Assembly: GCF_000429925.1 (NCBI RefSeq)
Contig: NZ_KE386987.1
Location: 109,976-173,975, forward strand
Length of the DNA: 64,000 nt
Reading direction: 5' to 3'
From: Desulfatirhabdium butyrativorans DSM 18734
GTDB taxonomy: Bacteria; Desulfobacterota; Desulfobacteria; Desulfobacterales; Desulfatirhabdiaceae
Made by a program: the position numbers and the translations under genes. Below the pieces are notes generated by a model. It did no database searches. It saw nothing but the letters and a program-made list of their open reading frames with translations, and was not told where the DNA came from. This document shows, in pieces, positions 20,569-28,948 of the stretch (positions within the stretch are counted from its first letter, which is position 1; every line of letters begins with the position of its first letter).

Positions 20569-20716
20569 GGGCAATGCCTGTATCCTGCCCGGGCTGTTCG
20601 ATTCCCTCGGGAAATCCAACCGATGGATTCCTCCCGTCTGCCAGGCAGCGATCCGTGGTTCCGGGTGCAAGGTCTCATCATGGCCTTCCCGGAATCGGCC
20701 GGATCGTCTGCTGGAA

Positions 20717-21295
20717 TCAGAGCCGGACATTCATCTGTGTTTCCAGTTCGCTCCGTGTCACAATCACATGGATATCGGATACTTGCTTCCGGATCGTTTC
20801 CAGTCCGCCTTCCTGCCGATCGACCAGGACCACGACCTTGACGACATCCAGCCCGGATTCCCGGGCCCGTTCGATGGCCTTGATGGTGGAACCGCCGGTG
20901 GTGATGACATCTTCGAGGATGGCGACGCGATCCCCAGGCCGGATGTCTCCTTCGACCCAACGGATCATGCCGTGGTCCTTCTGGGTTTTGCGGATGGAGA
21001 AAGCCTGGATGGGGTGGTGAAACAGCTCGGAGACGAAGGCTGTCGCCATTGCGAGCGGATCGGCTCCAAAGGTCAGACCGCCTGCGGCTGCTACGCGGTC
21101 GTTGCGGATCGCATCGAAGATCAGGTGCCCGGCGAGAAACATTCCTCTCGGGTTGAGTGTGGTCGGCTTGCAATTGACGTAATAGCGGCTCATGCGTCCG
21201 GAAACGAGCTTGAAAACGGGTTCTTCGCTGACCTTGAATGATTTGCTGCAGAGCAGCTCGATCAATTCGGCTTTCATATCCATTGGTTGATTCAT
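20717..21295 (-). CDS. pyrE: Orotate phosphoribosyltransferase
   Basis: About 192 residues. Pyrimidine biosynthesis enzyme that joins orotate and PRPP. The PRPP-binding loop is clear as [19 protein letters not shown], and the preceding [19 protein letters not shown] and [11 protein letters not shown] blocks fit PyrE. Start ATG 21295 (MNQPMDMK) is preferred with GGAGAG upstream; ATGs at 21283 and 21277 are alternatives. About 150 bp separate it from the MoaD-like gene. Confidence 0.95.
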   Translation of the reverse strand: MNQPMDMKAELIELLCSKSFKVSEEPVFKLVSGRMSRYYVNCKPTTLNPRGMFLAGHLIFDAIRNDRVAAAGGLTFGADPLAMATAFVSELFHHPIQAFSIRKTQKDHGMIRWVEGDIRPGDRVAILEDVITTGGSTIKAIERARESGLDVVKVVVLVDRQEGGLETIRKQVSDIHVIVTRSELETQMNVRL

Positions 21296-21520
21296 ATCAA
21301 CTGCGCATCTCTCCATGATCGGTATTGATTTCCAGGCTTCTTTTCTGTAAAGAGAAAGCCTCCACCGATTGGAAGAAGCCAGGCTTGGGGGTTCAGTGGA
21401 GGCCCTGAGCTGAAAAAACCGTTGACGGCCTTCCCGAGACTCGGCCCTTCTATATCAATTCGTTCAGGCGGGGTCAAACGAAAACCCGATTTCCGGAATC
21501 GGAGAACCTGACGCTGCGCC

Positions 21521-22288
21521 ATGCAGGATATTGCATCTTCGTCCAAAACCATTGTCCGGATGTTCCATGTTTCCAAAAAATTCGGCTCCCAGGTTGTCCT
21601 GAGCGATGTGTCGATGGATATTGCCGAGAATTGCTTTGTCGTCGTGAGTGGGCCAAGCGGCGCCGGAAAATCCACGCTTCTCAGGCTTCTGGACCTGGAA
21701 GAAGAGGCATCGGGCGGGCAGATCATCGTCAATGGCATGAACCTGTCCCGAATGAGCAGACGCAGGATGTGCCTGTTTCGAAGGGGACTCGGCATCGTTT
21801 TTCAGGATTATCGCCTGATTCAGACCCGAACGGTTTTCGACAACGTGGCGCTTCCCCTGATCATTCGGGGAGATTTGGCGGAAAGCGTTTCCAAAAAGAC
21901 CCGCCGGATGCTGCAATCCGTCGGCTTGTCGCATCGAGCCTCGCAGTATCCGCCCGCCCTTTCGGGAGGCGAACAACAGCGGGCCGCGGTTGCCAGGGCC
22001 ATGATCGCCGATCCGGCGCTCATTCTGGCCGATGAACCGACAGCAGGGCTCGATGAGGAATCCGCCGGGAAAGTGATGGATTTGTTGTCGCTGGCATACC
22101 ATCGCGGCGCAACGGTCATCCTGGCTACGCACGATGAACATCCTGCGGGTTGCAGGCCGGATATACTGGTGAAACTCGCCGATGGGCAAGCGCGTCTGCG
22201 TATGCTGCCATCTGGATCGCAGTACGCGGGGCCCCGACCGCCTCAATCTGACGGCACGCTTCCGGCCGAAGCATCCACGGAACGGTAG
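21521..22288 (+). CDS. ftsE: Cell-division ABC ATPase FtsE
   Basis: 255-residue ATPase partner of FtsX at the septum. Walker A GPSGAGKST, signature LSGGEQQRAAVARA, Walker B LILADEPTAGLD and switch ATHDEHP are all present, and the FQDYRLIQTRTVFDNVALPL block is characteristic of FtsE. The C-terminus has a 30-residue tail beyond the usual end. The next ATG in frame (21560, MFHVSKKFG) is closer to the family start; no strong ribosome-binding site distinguishes the two. ftsX starts 7 bp downstream. Confidence 0.94.
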   Translation: MQDIASSSKTIVRMFHVSKKFGSQVVLSDVSMDIAENCFVVVSGPSGAGKSTLLRLLDLEEEASGGQIIVNGMNLSRMSRRRMCLFRRGLGIVFQDYRLIQTRTVFDNVALPLIIRGDLAESVSKKTRRMLQSVGLSHRASQYPPALSGGEQQRAAVARAMIADPALILADEPTAGLDEESAGKVMDLLSLAYHRGATVILATHDEHPAGCRPDILVKLADGQARLRMLPSGSQYAGPRPPQSDGTLPAEASTER

Positions 22289-22295
22289 AGCCCGA

Positions 22296-23180
22296 ATGCC
22301 ACGCGCCCTGAAACAGGCTATTGCGGAGATGAAAGGCAATGGAATCGTTCACGCCATTGCCGTTTTGACGATCGGCCTGACGGTGTTTCTGTTTTCCAGC
22401 CTGTTCTGGTGCTGGAATACGGTTCAACAGTGGTTTTCGGATACGAGGGGCAGCATGCCCATCATGATCTATCTGAAGGATGGACATCCGGCCATGGATG
22501 AGATGGCAAACCGGATTGCCGGGCTTCTTCCGGGAAGTCGCCTGAAGTTGATCCCGAAGGATGAGGCATTGTCGCGTCTTCGGGAAAGCCTCGAACGGGA
22601 TGCAGCGGGAGCAGGCGGTTTTCTGGACGGATTCGAAACCAACCCGCTGCCGGATACGATCCAAATCCTGCCCGCCTCCGACCGGCTACCAGCGGATGCC
22701 ATCGCCGGCATCGCGACCAGGCTCGGTTCACTGGAGGGTGTTGAGCGTGTGGCTTATCCGACGGCATGGATTGAACAATTGCATCAGGCTTTTCAGGCGG
22801 TTCGGCTTGTGGCGTTGAGTCTCTGCGGCGTCATGGCGGCTGCCTCCGTGATGATCGTATCCATTACCGCGCGATTGACCCTCGGCGCCCGAAAAGCGGA
22901 AATCGCCATTCTCAGGCTGCTGGGCGCAAGCGACTCGTTTATCGTCACCCCGATCTATCTTCAAGGGGTGCTGCAGGGAATACTGGGAGGCGGCATCGGT
23001 CTGACGGCCCTGTGGGTCGGATACCGCTACCTGCTCATACCGGTGCCTGGCCATTGGGATATCGGGATGTTTTCCCCGCATTTTCTTTCCTGGACCTATG
23101 CCGCATCCATTTGGGCAGGCGCCATTTTTGCGGGAACGCTCGGATGCATTGTCGCAGCGTATTCTTTTCTGCGTGTCTGA
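22296..23180 (+). CDS. ftsX: Cell-division permease FtsX
   Basis: 294-residue membrane protein with the FtsX layout: a first helix AVLTIGLTVFLFSSLFWCW near residue 25, a periplasmic domain (SMPIMIYLKDGHPAMDEMA to about 165), then three C-terminal helices around VALSLCGVMAAASVMIVSI, YLQGVLQGILGGGIGLTAL and AASIWAGAIFAGTLGCIVA. The cytoplasmic stretch TLGARKAEIAILRLLGAS is conserved in the family. With FtsE it transmits ATP-driven conformational change to the periplasmic activator encoded immediately downstream, whose start overlaps it by 37 bp. Confidence 0.94.
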   Translation: MPRALKQAIAEMKGNGIVHAIAVLTIGLTVFLFSSLFWCWNTVQQWFSDTRGSMPIMIYLKDGHPAMDEMANRIAGLLPGSRLKLIPKDEALSRLRESLERDAAGAGGFLDGFETNPLPDTIQILPASDRLPADAIAGIATRLGSLEGVERVAYPTAWIEQLHQAFQAVRLVALSLCGVMAAASVMIVSITARLTLGARKAEIAILRLLGASDSFIVTPIYLQGVLQGILGGGIGLTALWVGYRYLLIPVPGHWDIGMFSPHFLSWTYAASIWAGAIFAGTLGCIVAAYSFLRV

Positions 23181-24547
23181 TCTCCTGGGTACTCTGGTGT
23201 ATGCCCGGCACTGTTGCCGCCCAAACCGTTCCCAGGACGCTGGGCGGTATCGTTGTCGCCGATATGCTGCGGGTGCGCGAACTGCCTGCATCCGATGCGC
23301 CTGTTTTGAAACGCCTGCCAGCCGGAAGCCGGATCAGCATTCACAACCATCTGGCGGGCTGGTACGAGATTTTACTGGAAGACGGCACCAGGGGATTTGT
23401 CAGCGACAAGCCCAAGCACGTCGAGCTTCGCGAAACACTGCACAGCGATGCTGAAGCCAGACAGTTGCAGACGGAAATGTCTTCGCATGAAAAGCGGTTT
23501 TCCGGCATGGTTCAGCAGGAACTTTCGGTGATCGAACAATTGCACCGGATCGATATCGACATTACCCGGGCTTCCCAGGAGCTGGATCGGCTCCAACGAC
23601 AGAGACAGGAGGCCGAGCAGACGGTCTCGAAGCTGGCCATCCGGCAAAAACAAGCCCTCGAGGCTTCCCGCGATGCGCAACGATTGGCCCGGGAAAGGCT
23701 TCGAGCCCGGTACCGCATGATGCAAACCGGAGCGGCCTCGATGTTTGTGGCATCGGCATCAACGGCAGCGGATTGGGTTTTTCAAAAGGATATGCTTGGA
23801 TTCGTCCTTCAGGCCGATGATCGGATTCGCAAACGCCTTGTTCAGGAAAAGGAGGACTACGAGCGTCTTTCCGCGGAAATTGCGGATCAACAACGATCCC
23901 GGCAGGAGATCGGGCGCATGATCCAGATGCAGATAGCAACCCTCTCGGAGGAAAAAAATCGCAGAAAGCAGGTACTCCAAGGGGTTCGATCCAAGAAAGT
24001 GCTTGAAATGCAGGCGATTGAGGGACTAAAAGAAGCAATGCACCATCTCGAGAGATGGTTCGATCAGTGGAAAGACGAAGAGCGAATCGAAACGCCGGAG
24101 CAGGGGGGGCGTCTCGGCTCGGCCAATGCCGGATCGTTTGACCGGATGAAAGGCAAGCTGAGTCATCCGGTTCCCGGCAGGATGCATGCGACCGCCGAGT
24201 GCTCCGGCCTGCTGTTTCGCACACAGGCCGGTGAACCGGTTCATGCCGTATTTTCCGGAAAAGTCGCGTATTCGGACTGGTTCAAGGGCTACGGCAACCT
24301 GATCATTGTCGATCATGGCAAACACTATTTTACCATTTATGCGCATTTGACGGATCGTTTCAAATCGGTCGGTCAACCGGTACAGACAGATGAAGTGATC
24401 GGTACGGCCGGAACAACGGATATGGATGGTCGTCCCGGCATCTATTTCGAGATGCGGAATCGCTCCAGACCGATCGATTGCAAACCCTGGTTTCGGGGCG
24501 CGGCACAGGGCCCCATCTCCTCATCCCAAGGAAAGGAAGGTTCATGA
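23144..24547 (+). CDS. EnvC-like murein hydrolase activator (SH3b, coiled coil, LytM/M23)
   Basis: 467 residues, secreted. ATG 23144 gives a signal peptide MHCRSVFFSACLISWVLW...AAQ. An SH3b-like domain follows (about 35-85, LRVRELPASDAPVLKRLPAG), then a coiled coil (about 95-330, SVIEQLHRIDIDITRASQEL), then a LytM/M23 domain (about 345-455) with YGNLIIVDHGKHYFTIYAHL. The first zinc-ligand pair (HxxxD) of active M23 enzymes is absent; the matching site reads SGLLFRTQAGEPV. That resembles EnvC, which activates amidases instead of cutting peptidoglycan. Its place after ftsEX supports this. The SH3b domain is an addition relative to E. coli EnvC. Confidence 0.88.
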   Translation: MHCRSVFFSACLISWVLWCMPGTVAAQTVPRTLGGIVVADMLRVRELPASDAPVLKRLPAGSRISIHNHLAGWYEILLEDGTRGFVSDKPKHVELRETLHSDAEARQLQTEMSSHEKRFSGMVQQELSVIEQLHRIDIDITRASQELDRLQRQRQEAEQTVSKLAIRQKQALEASRDAQRLARERLRARYRMMQTGAASMFVASASTAADWVFQKDMLGFVLQADDRIRKRLVQEKEDYERLSAEIADQQRSRQEIGRMIQMQIATLSEEKNRRKQVLQGVRSKKVLEMQAIEGLKEAMHHLERWFDQWKDEERIETPEQGGRLGSANAGSFDRMKGKLSHPVPGRMHATAECSGLLFRTQAGEPVHAVFSGKVAYSDWFKGYGNLIIVDHGKHYFTIYAHLTDRFKSVGQPVQTDEVIGTAGTTDMDGRPGIYFEMRNRSRPIDCKPWFRGAAQGPISSSQGKEGS

Positions 24548-25911
24548 ACGCTGATAGATGGAGAAAATTCCGGTTTTGGGCTGCATTGGCTCTCATGGCC
24601 ATATTCTTTGGCGTGGGAGACGGGTTTACCCGAAACCTGTCCGCCGGAAACGACGAGATGTACAAGGGGTTGAAGTTGTTTTCGGAGGTCATCGAGCTGA
24701 TCGAAAAGAATTATGTCGATCCGGTCGATACGAAAAAGCTGATCGAAGATGCGATTCAGGGTATGGTCCATGGGCTCGATCCGCATTCTTCGCTGCTTTC
24801 TCCGGATGATTACAAAGAACTTCAGATGGATACGCAGGGCGAGTTTACAGGGATCGGCGTCAGCATCACCCTGAAGGACGGGGCCGTGACAGTTGTTTCG
24901 CCCATCGAAGGCACTCCGGCATACAAGGCCGGGATCAAGGCGGGCGATGTCCTGATCCGGGTGGGCAAGGAACCTGTAAAGGCGCTTCGGGATGCCGTCA
25001 ACCGGATCCGGGGTCCCAAGGGAACCAAGGTCAAAATCACCATCGTCCGGGAAGGTGTTGCCGAGCCGATGGAATTCGAGATCATGCGCGACATCATCCC
25101 CATCGAAAGTGTGCGCTCACTGGAATTGAAACCCGGCTACGGGTATGTCTGGGTAACCAATTTCCGGGAGAATACCACGCAGGATCTGGTCAATGCGCTG
25201 GAAAAAATGGAAAAGGCCAAAACCCCGCTCAAAGGCCTCATTCTCGATTTGAGAAACAATCCCGGCGGATTGCTGAACCAGGCCGTGGATGTATCGGATC
25301 TGTTTCTCGAAAAAGGCGTGATCCTGTCGATCAAGGGCAGACAGGACAAGCATGCCAAGGTCTTCACGGCCAAACCCAGCGACGTCAAGCGGAATTATCC
25401 CATTGTCGTTCTGATCAACGGCGGCAGCGCCAGCGCTTCGGAAATCGTCGCAGGAGCGCTTCAGGATCATAAACGGGCGCTGATACTCGGAACCACCTCC
25501 TTTGGGAAGGGCTCTGTCCAAAATGTGGAGCCGCTCCGGGACGGCTATGGACTGAAGCTCACCATCGCCCGGTATTATACGCCCAGCGGTCGATCCATCC
25601 AGGCCAAGGGTATCGAGCCGGATATCGTTGTCAAATACATCCCGCCGAGCAAGGAACCGGCAGCAGCAAAGGAGCGTATGCCCAAGGAAAAGGACCTCGA
25701 GAACCATCTCAAGGCCGACCCGGCGCAATCGGAGAAGAATTCCGAGAAGCCGATCGATCCGGGGGAAGAAGGTGGCACATCAGGGCCGGAGGCGGAATTG
25801 AAAACGCAGGATGGGCCCATCAAGCTGGAAAAATTGCTGAACGACAACCAGGTCATGCGGGCCCTCGATATCCTCATCGGATACGATATTTTCCGGGGAG
25901 CCCAGAAATGA
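24544..25911 (+). CDS. ctpA: S41 family C-terminal processing peptidase
   Basis: 455-residue periplasmic serine protease. N-terminal hydrophobic segment WAALALMAIFFGVGDGF, DGMVHGLDPHSSLLSPDDY-like block (written VHGLDPHSSLLSPDDYKEL), a PDZ domain (about 85-165), then the catalytic domain with Ser in NGGSASASEIVAG and Lys in GTTSFGKGSVQN, the Ser/Lys dyad of the family. A charged linker follows. The ATG overlaps the EnvC-like stop as ATGA, with AAAGGAAGG upstream. The order EnvC-like, ctpA, YibQ-type is widely conserved next to envelope genes. Confidence 0.95.
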   Translation: MNADRWRKFRFWAALALMAIFFGVGDGFTRNLSAGNDEMYKGLKLFSEVIELIEKNYVDPVDTKKLIEDAIQGMVHGLDPHSSLLSPDDYKELQMDTQGEFTGIGVSITLKDGAVTVVSPIEGTPAYKAGIKAGDVLIRVGKEPVKALRDAVNRIRGPKGTKVKITIVREGVAEPMEFEIMRDIIPIESVRSLELKPGYGYVWVTNFRENTTQDLVNALEKMEKAKTPLKGLILDLRNNPGGLLNQAVDVSDLFLEKGVILSIKGRQDKHAKVFTAKPSDVKRNYPIVVLINGGSASASEIVAGALQDHKRALILGTTSFGKGSVQNVEPLRDGYGLKLTIARYYTPSGRSIQAKGIEPDIVVKYIPPSKEPAAAKERMPKEKDLENHLKADPAQSEKNSEKPIDPGEEGGTSGPEAELKTQDGPIKLEKLLNDNQVMRALDILIGYDIFRGAQK

Positions 25912-25947
25912 AACCGGTCTGCTGCCGGAGGAGCTGACGGATCCTTC

Positions 25948-26910
25948 ATGGCGACTCCGGCAAAACGAAAAATCCCCTCGAAACCGGGGCTTCCGGTCAA
26001 GCGAAAGCCCCGCCCCGCCTCGAAACCGCTCAAGAATCTGTTTGGATGGATCACGGTTTTTGCCGCCATGCTGATCATTGTCGGCATGGCCCTGGTGAAG
26101 TGGTTCCCGCCCGAAAAGCTGAAGCCATCGGTTGGGAAAATCGATCACGCCAAACCGGGGCTCTACGAGATCTATCCGCCCGAGCCACAGACGCCTCCGG
26201 CGGAGACCATCAAACCGCCCATTATTCATCCGCCTCCCGGGCTTCCGAGAGCGGCCATCATTTTCGACGATATGGGGGCCGATATCCGCGCAGCCGAGCG
26301 GCTCAGCAACCTGGGTTGCCCGCTGACCTTCTCCATCCTTCCCTACAGCAGCCACAGGATGGATGTCATCCATCTGGCGAAGGCGAGCGGGATCGGCCTG
26401 ATGGCGCATATTCCGATGGAACCCATCGAATATCCGAGGATCAAACCGGGAACGGGTGCGCTGTTCGTGCGCATGGAGCCTGAAGAACTGGTCGCACGAC
26501 TGTCAAACGATATCCGTGACGTACCCGATATTCAGGGCATCAACAACCACATGGGCAGCCGCCTGACGTCAAATCCCGTCCAGATGGAACGCGTGCTGGC
26601 CATCATCCATTCGAAACACCTGTTTTTCGTGGACAGTCGTACCACGCCGAATTCCGTGGCCAGGGCTGCCGCAAAACTCCTGCAGGTCCCCTTCGCCCAG
26701 CGGGACGTGTTTCTGGATCATCTGGTTGAAAAAGGGGCCATCCGGGCGCAGATCGTCCGTTTCATCGAAACGGCCCAGCGGAACGGATCTGCCATCGCCA
26801 TCGGGCATCCCCATGAAGAGACCATTGCCGTTTTGGAGGAGCAGATGGCGGCCATCCGGAAATCGGTCGTCCTGGTTCCGGTTTCCGAACTGGTCGCCGT
26901 TCCCCGCTGA
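25948..26910 (+). CDS. Divergent polysaccharide deacetylase (YibQ type)
   Basis: 320 residues. A basic N-terminus and a membrane helix (LFGWITVFAAMLIIVGMAL) are followed by a Pro-rich linker and a deacetylase-like barrel beginning RAAIIFDDMGADIRAAERL, with AHIPMEP, INNHMGSRLTSNP, FVDSRTTPNSVA and AIGHPHEETI. These match the family of predicted polysaccharide deacetylases found next to envC and ctpA. The Asp/His metal site seems present (IFDDMG, NNHMGS), but the substrate is not known. It probably acts in the periplasm. It is the last gene of the ftsE-containing operon. Confidence 0.88.
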   Translation: MATPAKRKIPSKPGLPVKRKPRPASKPLKNLFGWITVFAAMLIIVGMALVKWFPPEKLKPSVGKIDHAKPGLYEIYPPEPQTPPAETIKPPIIHPPPGLPRAAIIFDDMGADIRAAERLSNLGCPLTFSILPYSSHRMDVIHLAKASGIGLMAHIPMEPIEYPRIKPGTGALFVRMEPEELVARLSNDIRDVPDIQGINNHMGSRLTSNPVQMERVLAIIHSKHLFFVDSRTTPNSVARAAAKLLQVPFAQRDVFLDHLVEKGAIRAQIVRFIETAQRNGSAIAIGHPHEETIAVLEEQMAAIRKSVVLVPVSELVAVPR

Positions 26911-27039
26911 GCGCCATCTTGTGCAGTGGGCAGTAGGGGCGGCCCTATGTGGCCGCCCAGTCGGCAGTGGGCAGTATGATTTGTCACCCCGGCGAAGATC
27001 TGGGCCCAGAACCAGTCCCACCCTCCCGCTCTTACGCGC
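26911..27039. repeat. Intergenic dispersed-repeat cluster
   Basis: Two GCAGTGGGCAGTA units flank the GC palindrome GGGCGGCCCTATGTGGCCGCCC near 26936-26958. A further block CCCACCCTCCCGCTCTTACG near 27018 reappears inverted at about 58105-58135. No gene was seen. Confidence 0.7.
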
Positions 27040-28119
27040 TCACGCCTTTCCGCTTACCTGAGCCTGTGCAAAGGTCATGACCTGGCGGAACATTTTTGCC
27101 GAGGCATCCAGAATGCACATGGCAAGGGCCGCCCCCGTGCCTTCGCCGAGACGCATGCCCAAATCGAGGATGGGTCTGAGTTGGAGATGGTCGAGCATGA
27201 AACGGTGGCCCGGCTCTTCGGAACAATGGCCGGAAAACAGGTAGTCGGTTGCTGCCGGGCAGAGGCTGTGGGCGATCAGCGCACCTGCCGTCGAAATGAA
27301 GCCATCGATGACGATGGGCTTCTGGTGGAAGGCTGCGGCAAGAATCAGCCCGGCAATGCCGCCGATCTCGAACCCGCCGACCTTGGCCAGAACGTCGATG
27401 CCATCGGCGGGATCGGGTCGGTTCCATGCGATGGCCTTGGCCAGTACGGCCCGTTTGGCGGCCAGCCCCTGGGCATTCAATCCCGTCCCCGGGCCCGTCA
27501 TCACATCGACGCCGCAGCCGCTCAGCACCGCCCCGATGGCGGCAGAGGGAGATGTGTTGCCGATCCCCATGTCGCCGGTGCCCAGAATGTCATACCCGTT
27601 CGCATAAAGACTGCTTGCCACCTCAAATCCGGCCAGGATCGACTGCTCGGCCTCCTGCCGGCTCATGGCGGGACCTTTCAAGAAATTGTCGGTGCCTTTT
27701 CGGATTTTGCGAACGATCAGGGCTTCTCCTCCGGGGATGGTCGCGGGATCGATTTCCGGAATGATGCCCATGTCAATGACCCGGACATCTGCGCCGACAT
27801 GGCCAGCCAACGCATTGATCCCTGCGCCGCCTGCCAGGAAGGTTTTGACCATGGCGCCTGTCACTTCCTGCGGGAAGGCGCTCACGGATTCGGATGCGAT
27901 ACCGTGGTCCCCGGCCATGACGGCAATGGCTTTTTTCGAAACAGTTGGTTCCAGGGTCTTCTGGATGGCGCAGAGACGTTCCGAAAAATCGTGGAGCCTG
28001 CCCAGCGCCCTGGGCGGCATCACCAGTTGCGCGGTGCGCTCTTTCGCTTTCTCGATCCATGCAGGGTCTACCGGTTGAATGCTGGCCAGAATGTCCTTGA
28101 GTGACGACGGGTTGTTCAT
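27040..28119 (-). CDS. cobT: Nicotinate-nucleotide--dimethylbenzimidazole phosphoribosyltransferase
   Basis: 359-residue cobalamin lower-ligand enzyme that activates the base (DMB or another) as the alpha-ribotide. Family motifs are VMAGDHGIASESVSAFPQEV, GDMGIGNTSPSAAIGAVL, and MRLGEGTGAALAM, which carries the catalytic Glu. ATG 28119 is chosen because AAGGAGGAG precedes it; an earlier ATG at 28164 lies within the terminator. The gene is preceded by a cobalamin riboswitch, so it is probably repressed by adenosylcobalamin. Corrinoid supply fits the methyl-transfer Wood-Ljungdahl metabolism suggested by the adjacent metF locus. Confidence 0.97.
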   Translation of the reverse strand: MNNPSSLKDILASIQPVDPAWIEKAKERTAQLVMPPRALGRLHDFSERLCAIQKTLEPTVSKKAIAVMAGDHGIASESVSAFPQEVTGAMVKTFLAGGAGINALAGHVGADVRVIDMGIIPEIDPATIPGGEALIVRKIRKGTDNFLKGPAMSRQEAEQSILAGFEVASSLYANGYDILGTGDMGIGNTSPSAAIGAVLSGCGVDVMTGPGTGLNAQGLAAKRAVLAKAIAWNRPDPADGIDVLAKVGGFEIGGIAGLILAAAFHQKPIVIDGFISTAGALIAHSLCPAATDYLFSGHCSEEPGHRFMLDHLQLRPILDLGMRLGEGTGAALAMCILDASAKMFRQVMTFAQAQVSGKA

Positions 28120-28162
28120 GATCTCCTCCTTGAATGGAATGGATTCTTCGAGCGATTTTTGC

Positions 28163-28200
28163 AAAAAAAATCCCCGAGGCTTGAAATAAGCCCGGGGATT
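28163..28200 (-). terminator. Rho-independent terminator of the cobalamin riboswitch
   Basis: On the minus strand the stem AATCCCCGGGCTT/AAGCCTCGGGGATT (one bulged base, 5-nt loop) is followed by eight T residues. It lies between the riboswitch and the cobT ribosome-binding site, which implies ligand-dependent termination. Confidence 0.9.
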
Positions 28201-28220
28201 TGCCTTCTCCTCGATTGGGC

Positions 28221-28391
28221 ATTCCGATGGCAGGTCTTCTGGCTTCCGGATCGACCCTGAAAGTCACGCCTTCCCGTCACGCTGGTTTCGTGACAGTGGC
28301 ATCATGTGGCCCAGGTACCCGGTTACAGCGGCGGGTCCGCGCCGGATTTTCACCGGCTTCCCGATTGAGCCCGTGAGGGCGCCATTGGAAT
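28221..28391 (-). promoter_or_regulatory. Cobalamin riboswitch upstream of cobT
   Basis: On the minus strand the conserved core reads GGGAAGCCGGTGAAAATCCG, then CCGCTGTAACCGG, then the B12 box GCCACTG, ending with GGAAGCCAGAAGACCTGCC. The outer P1 stem is visible as ATTCCAATGG (28391-28382) pairing with CCATCGGAAT (28230-28221). These are the hallmarks of AdoCbl-binding leaders; a terminator and cobT follow. Confidence 0.96.
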
Positions 28392-28404
28392 ACGGAGATA
28401 TATG

Positions 28405-28705
28405 TAGTGCCTGAACGGAAAACCCCTGTTTGGATCAGCGCGCCGCCTGCGGGCAGGCAATTTTGCGATACAGCGTGAAATCCTGCGGAACGCAGGACAG
28501 CCGCCCGATCTCGTACGGGTCGGGCGGATCCGGGTCCATCCAGAAAAGCCGAATCCAATGAATGAGGGGTTTATAGCGTGCTTTCTCCTTGAGAACGCCC
28601 GACCCAACGATCTCCGGCGGCTTCAGACAAGTTCCTGCTGCATCGCAAAACAGCCCGCCCTCCGGCTCAGGTTGTACCCAAAACTGGGTTTTCGTTCAGG
28701 CACTA
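28405..28705. repeat. MITE-like dispersed element, copy 3 (301 bp)
   Basis: The best-preserved copy. The left end TAGTGCCTGAACGGAAAACC and the right end read inward TAGTGCCTGAACGAAAACCC are near-perfect terminal inverted repeats. The internal sequence matches copy 1 and contains several small hairpins, for example CCGCCCGA...TCGGGCGG. It abuts the 5' end of the cobalamin riboswitch, so it occupies the region where the cobT promoter should be. No transposase is encoded. Confidence 0.88.
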
Positions 28706-28948
28706 TGTAGAGTAAAATGGGCGGAAAGTCAATGAAGGACAGGCGGTCCATGCACAACAAGGTATCCGGTAGAGATGGCAGTGCACTGTTGCGGGATGCG
28801 AATCAGAAAGCCTTGCGGATAACGGCAGTGATGTTGCTCGGCGAATTTTGACGAAACGGCGGTTCTACAGGTTTCCGACCGCCGTTTCGTCGGTATAGAA
28901 TCACGCGTCATGCGCCGGATGACCCGTGATCTTTTGGAGGCTCGATGG
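28706..28948. other. Intergenic region downstream of metF
   Basis: Holds one strong hairpin, at 28850-28891, with perfect 14-bp arms GACGAAACGGCGGT and ACCGCCGTTTCGTC and a 14-nt loop. No T-run follows on either strand, so it is not a standard intrinsic terminator; it could protect the 3' end of the metF mRNA. Nothing else was recognised. Confidence 0.7.

Noticed and set aside
23012-23143. Longer start for the EnvC-like gene
   Set aside because: It would read ftsX sequence in another frame and bury the signal peptide; ATG 23144 gives a proper secretion signal.
28850-28891. Intrinsic terminator after metF
   Set aside because: The stem is strong but no T-run follows on either strand; kept only as a hairpin.
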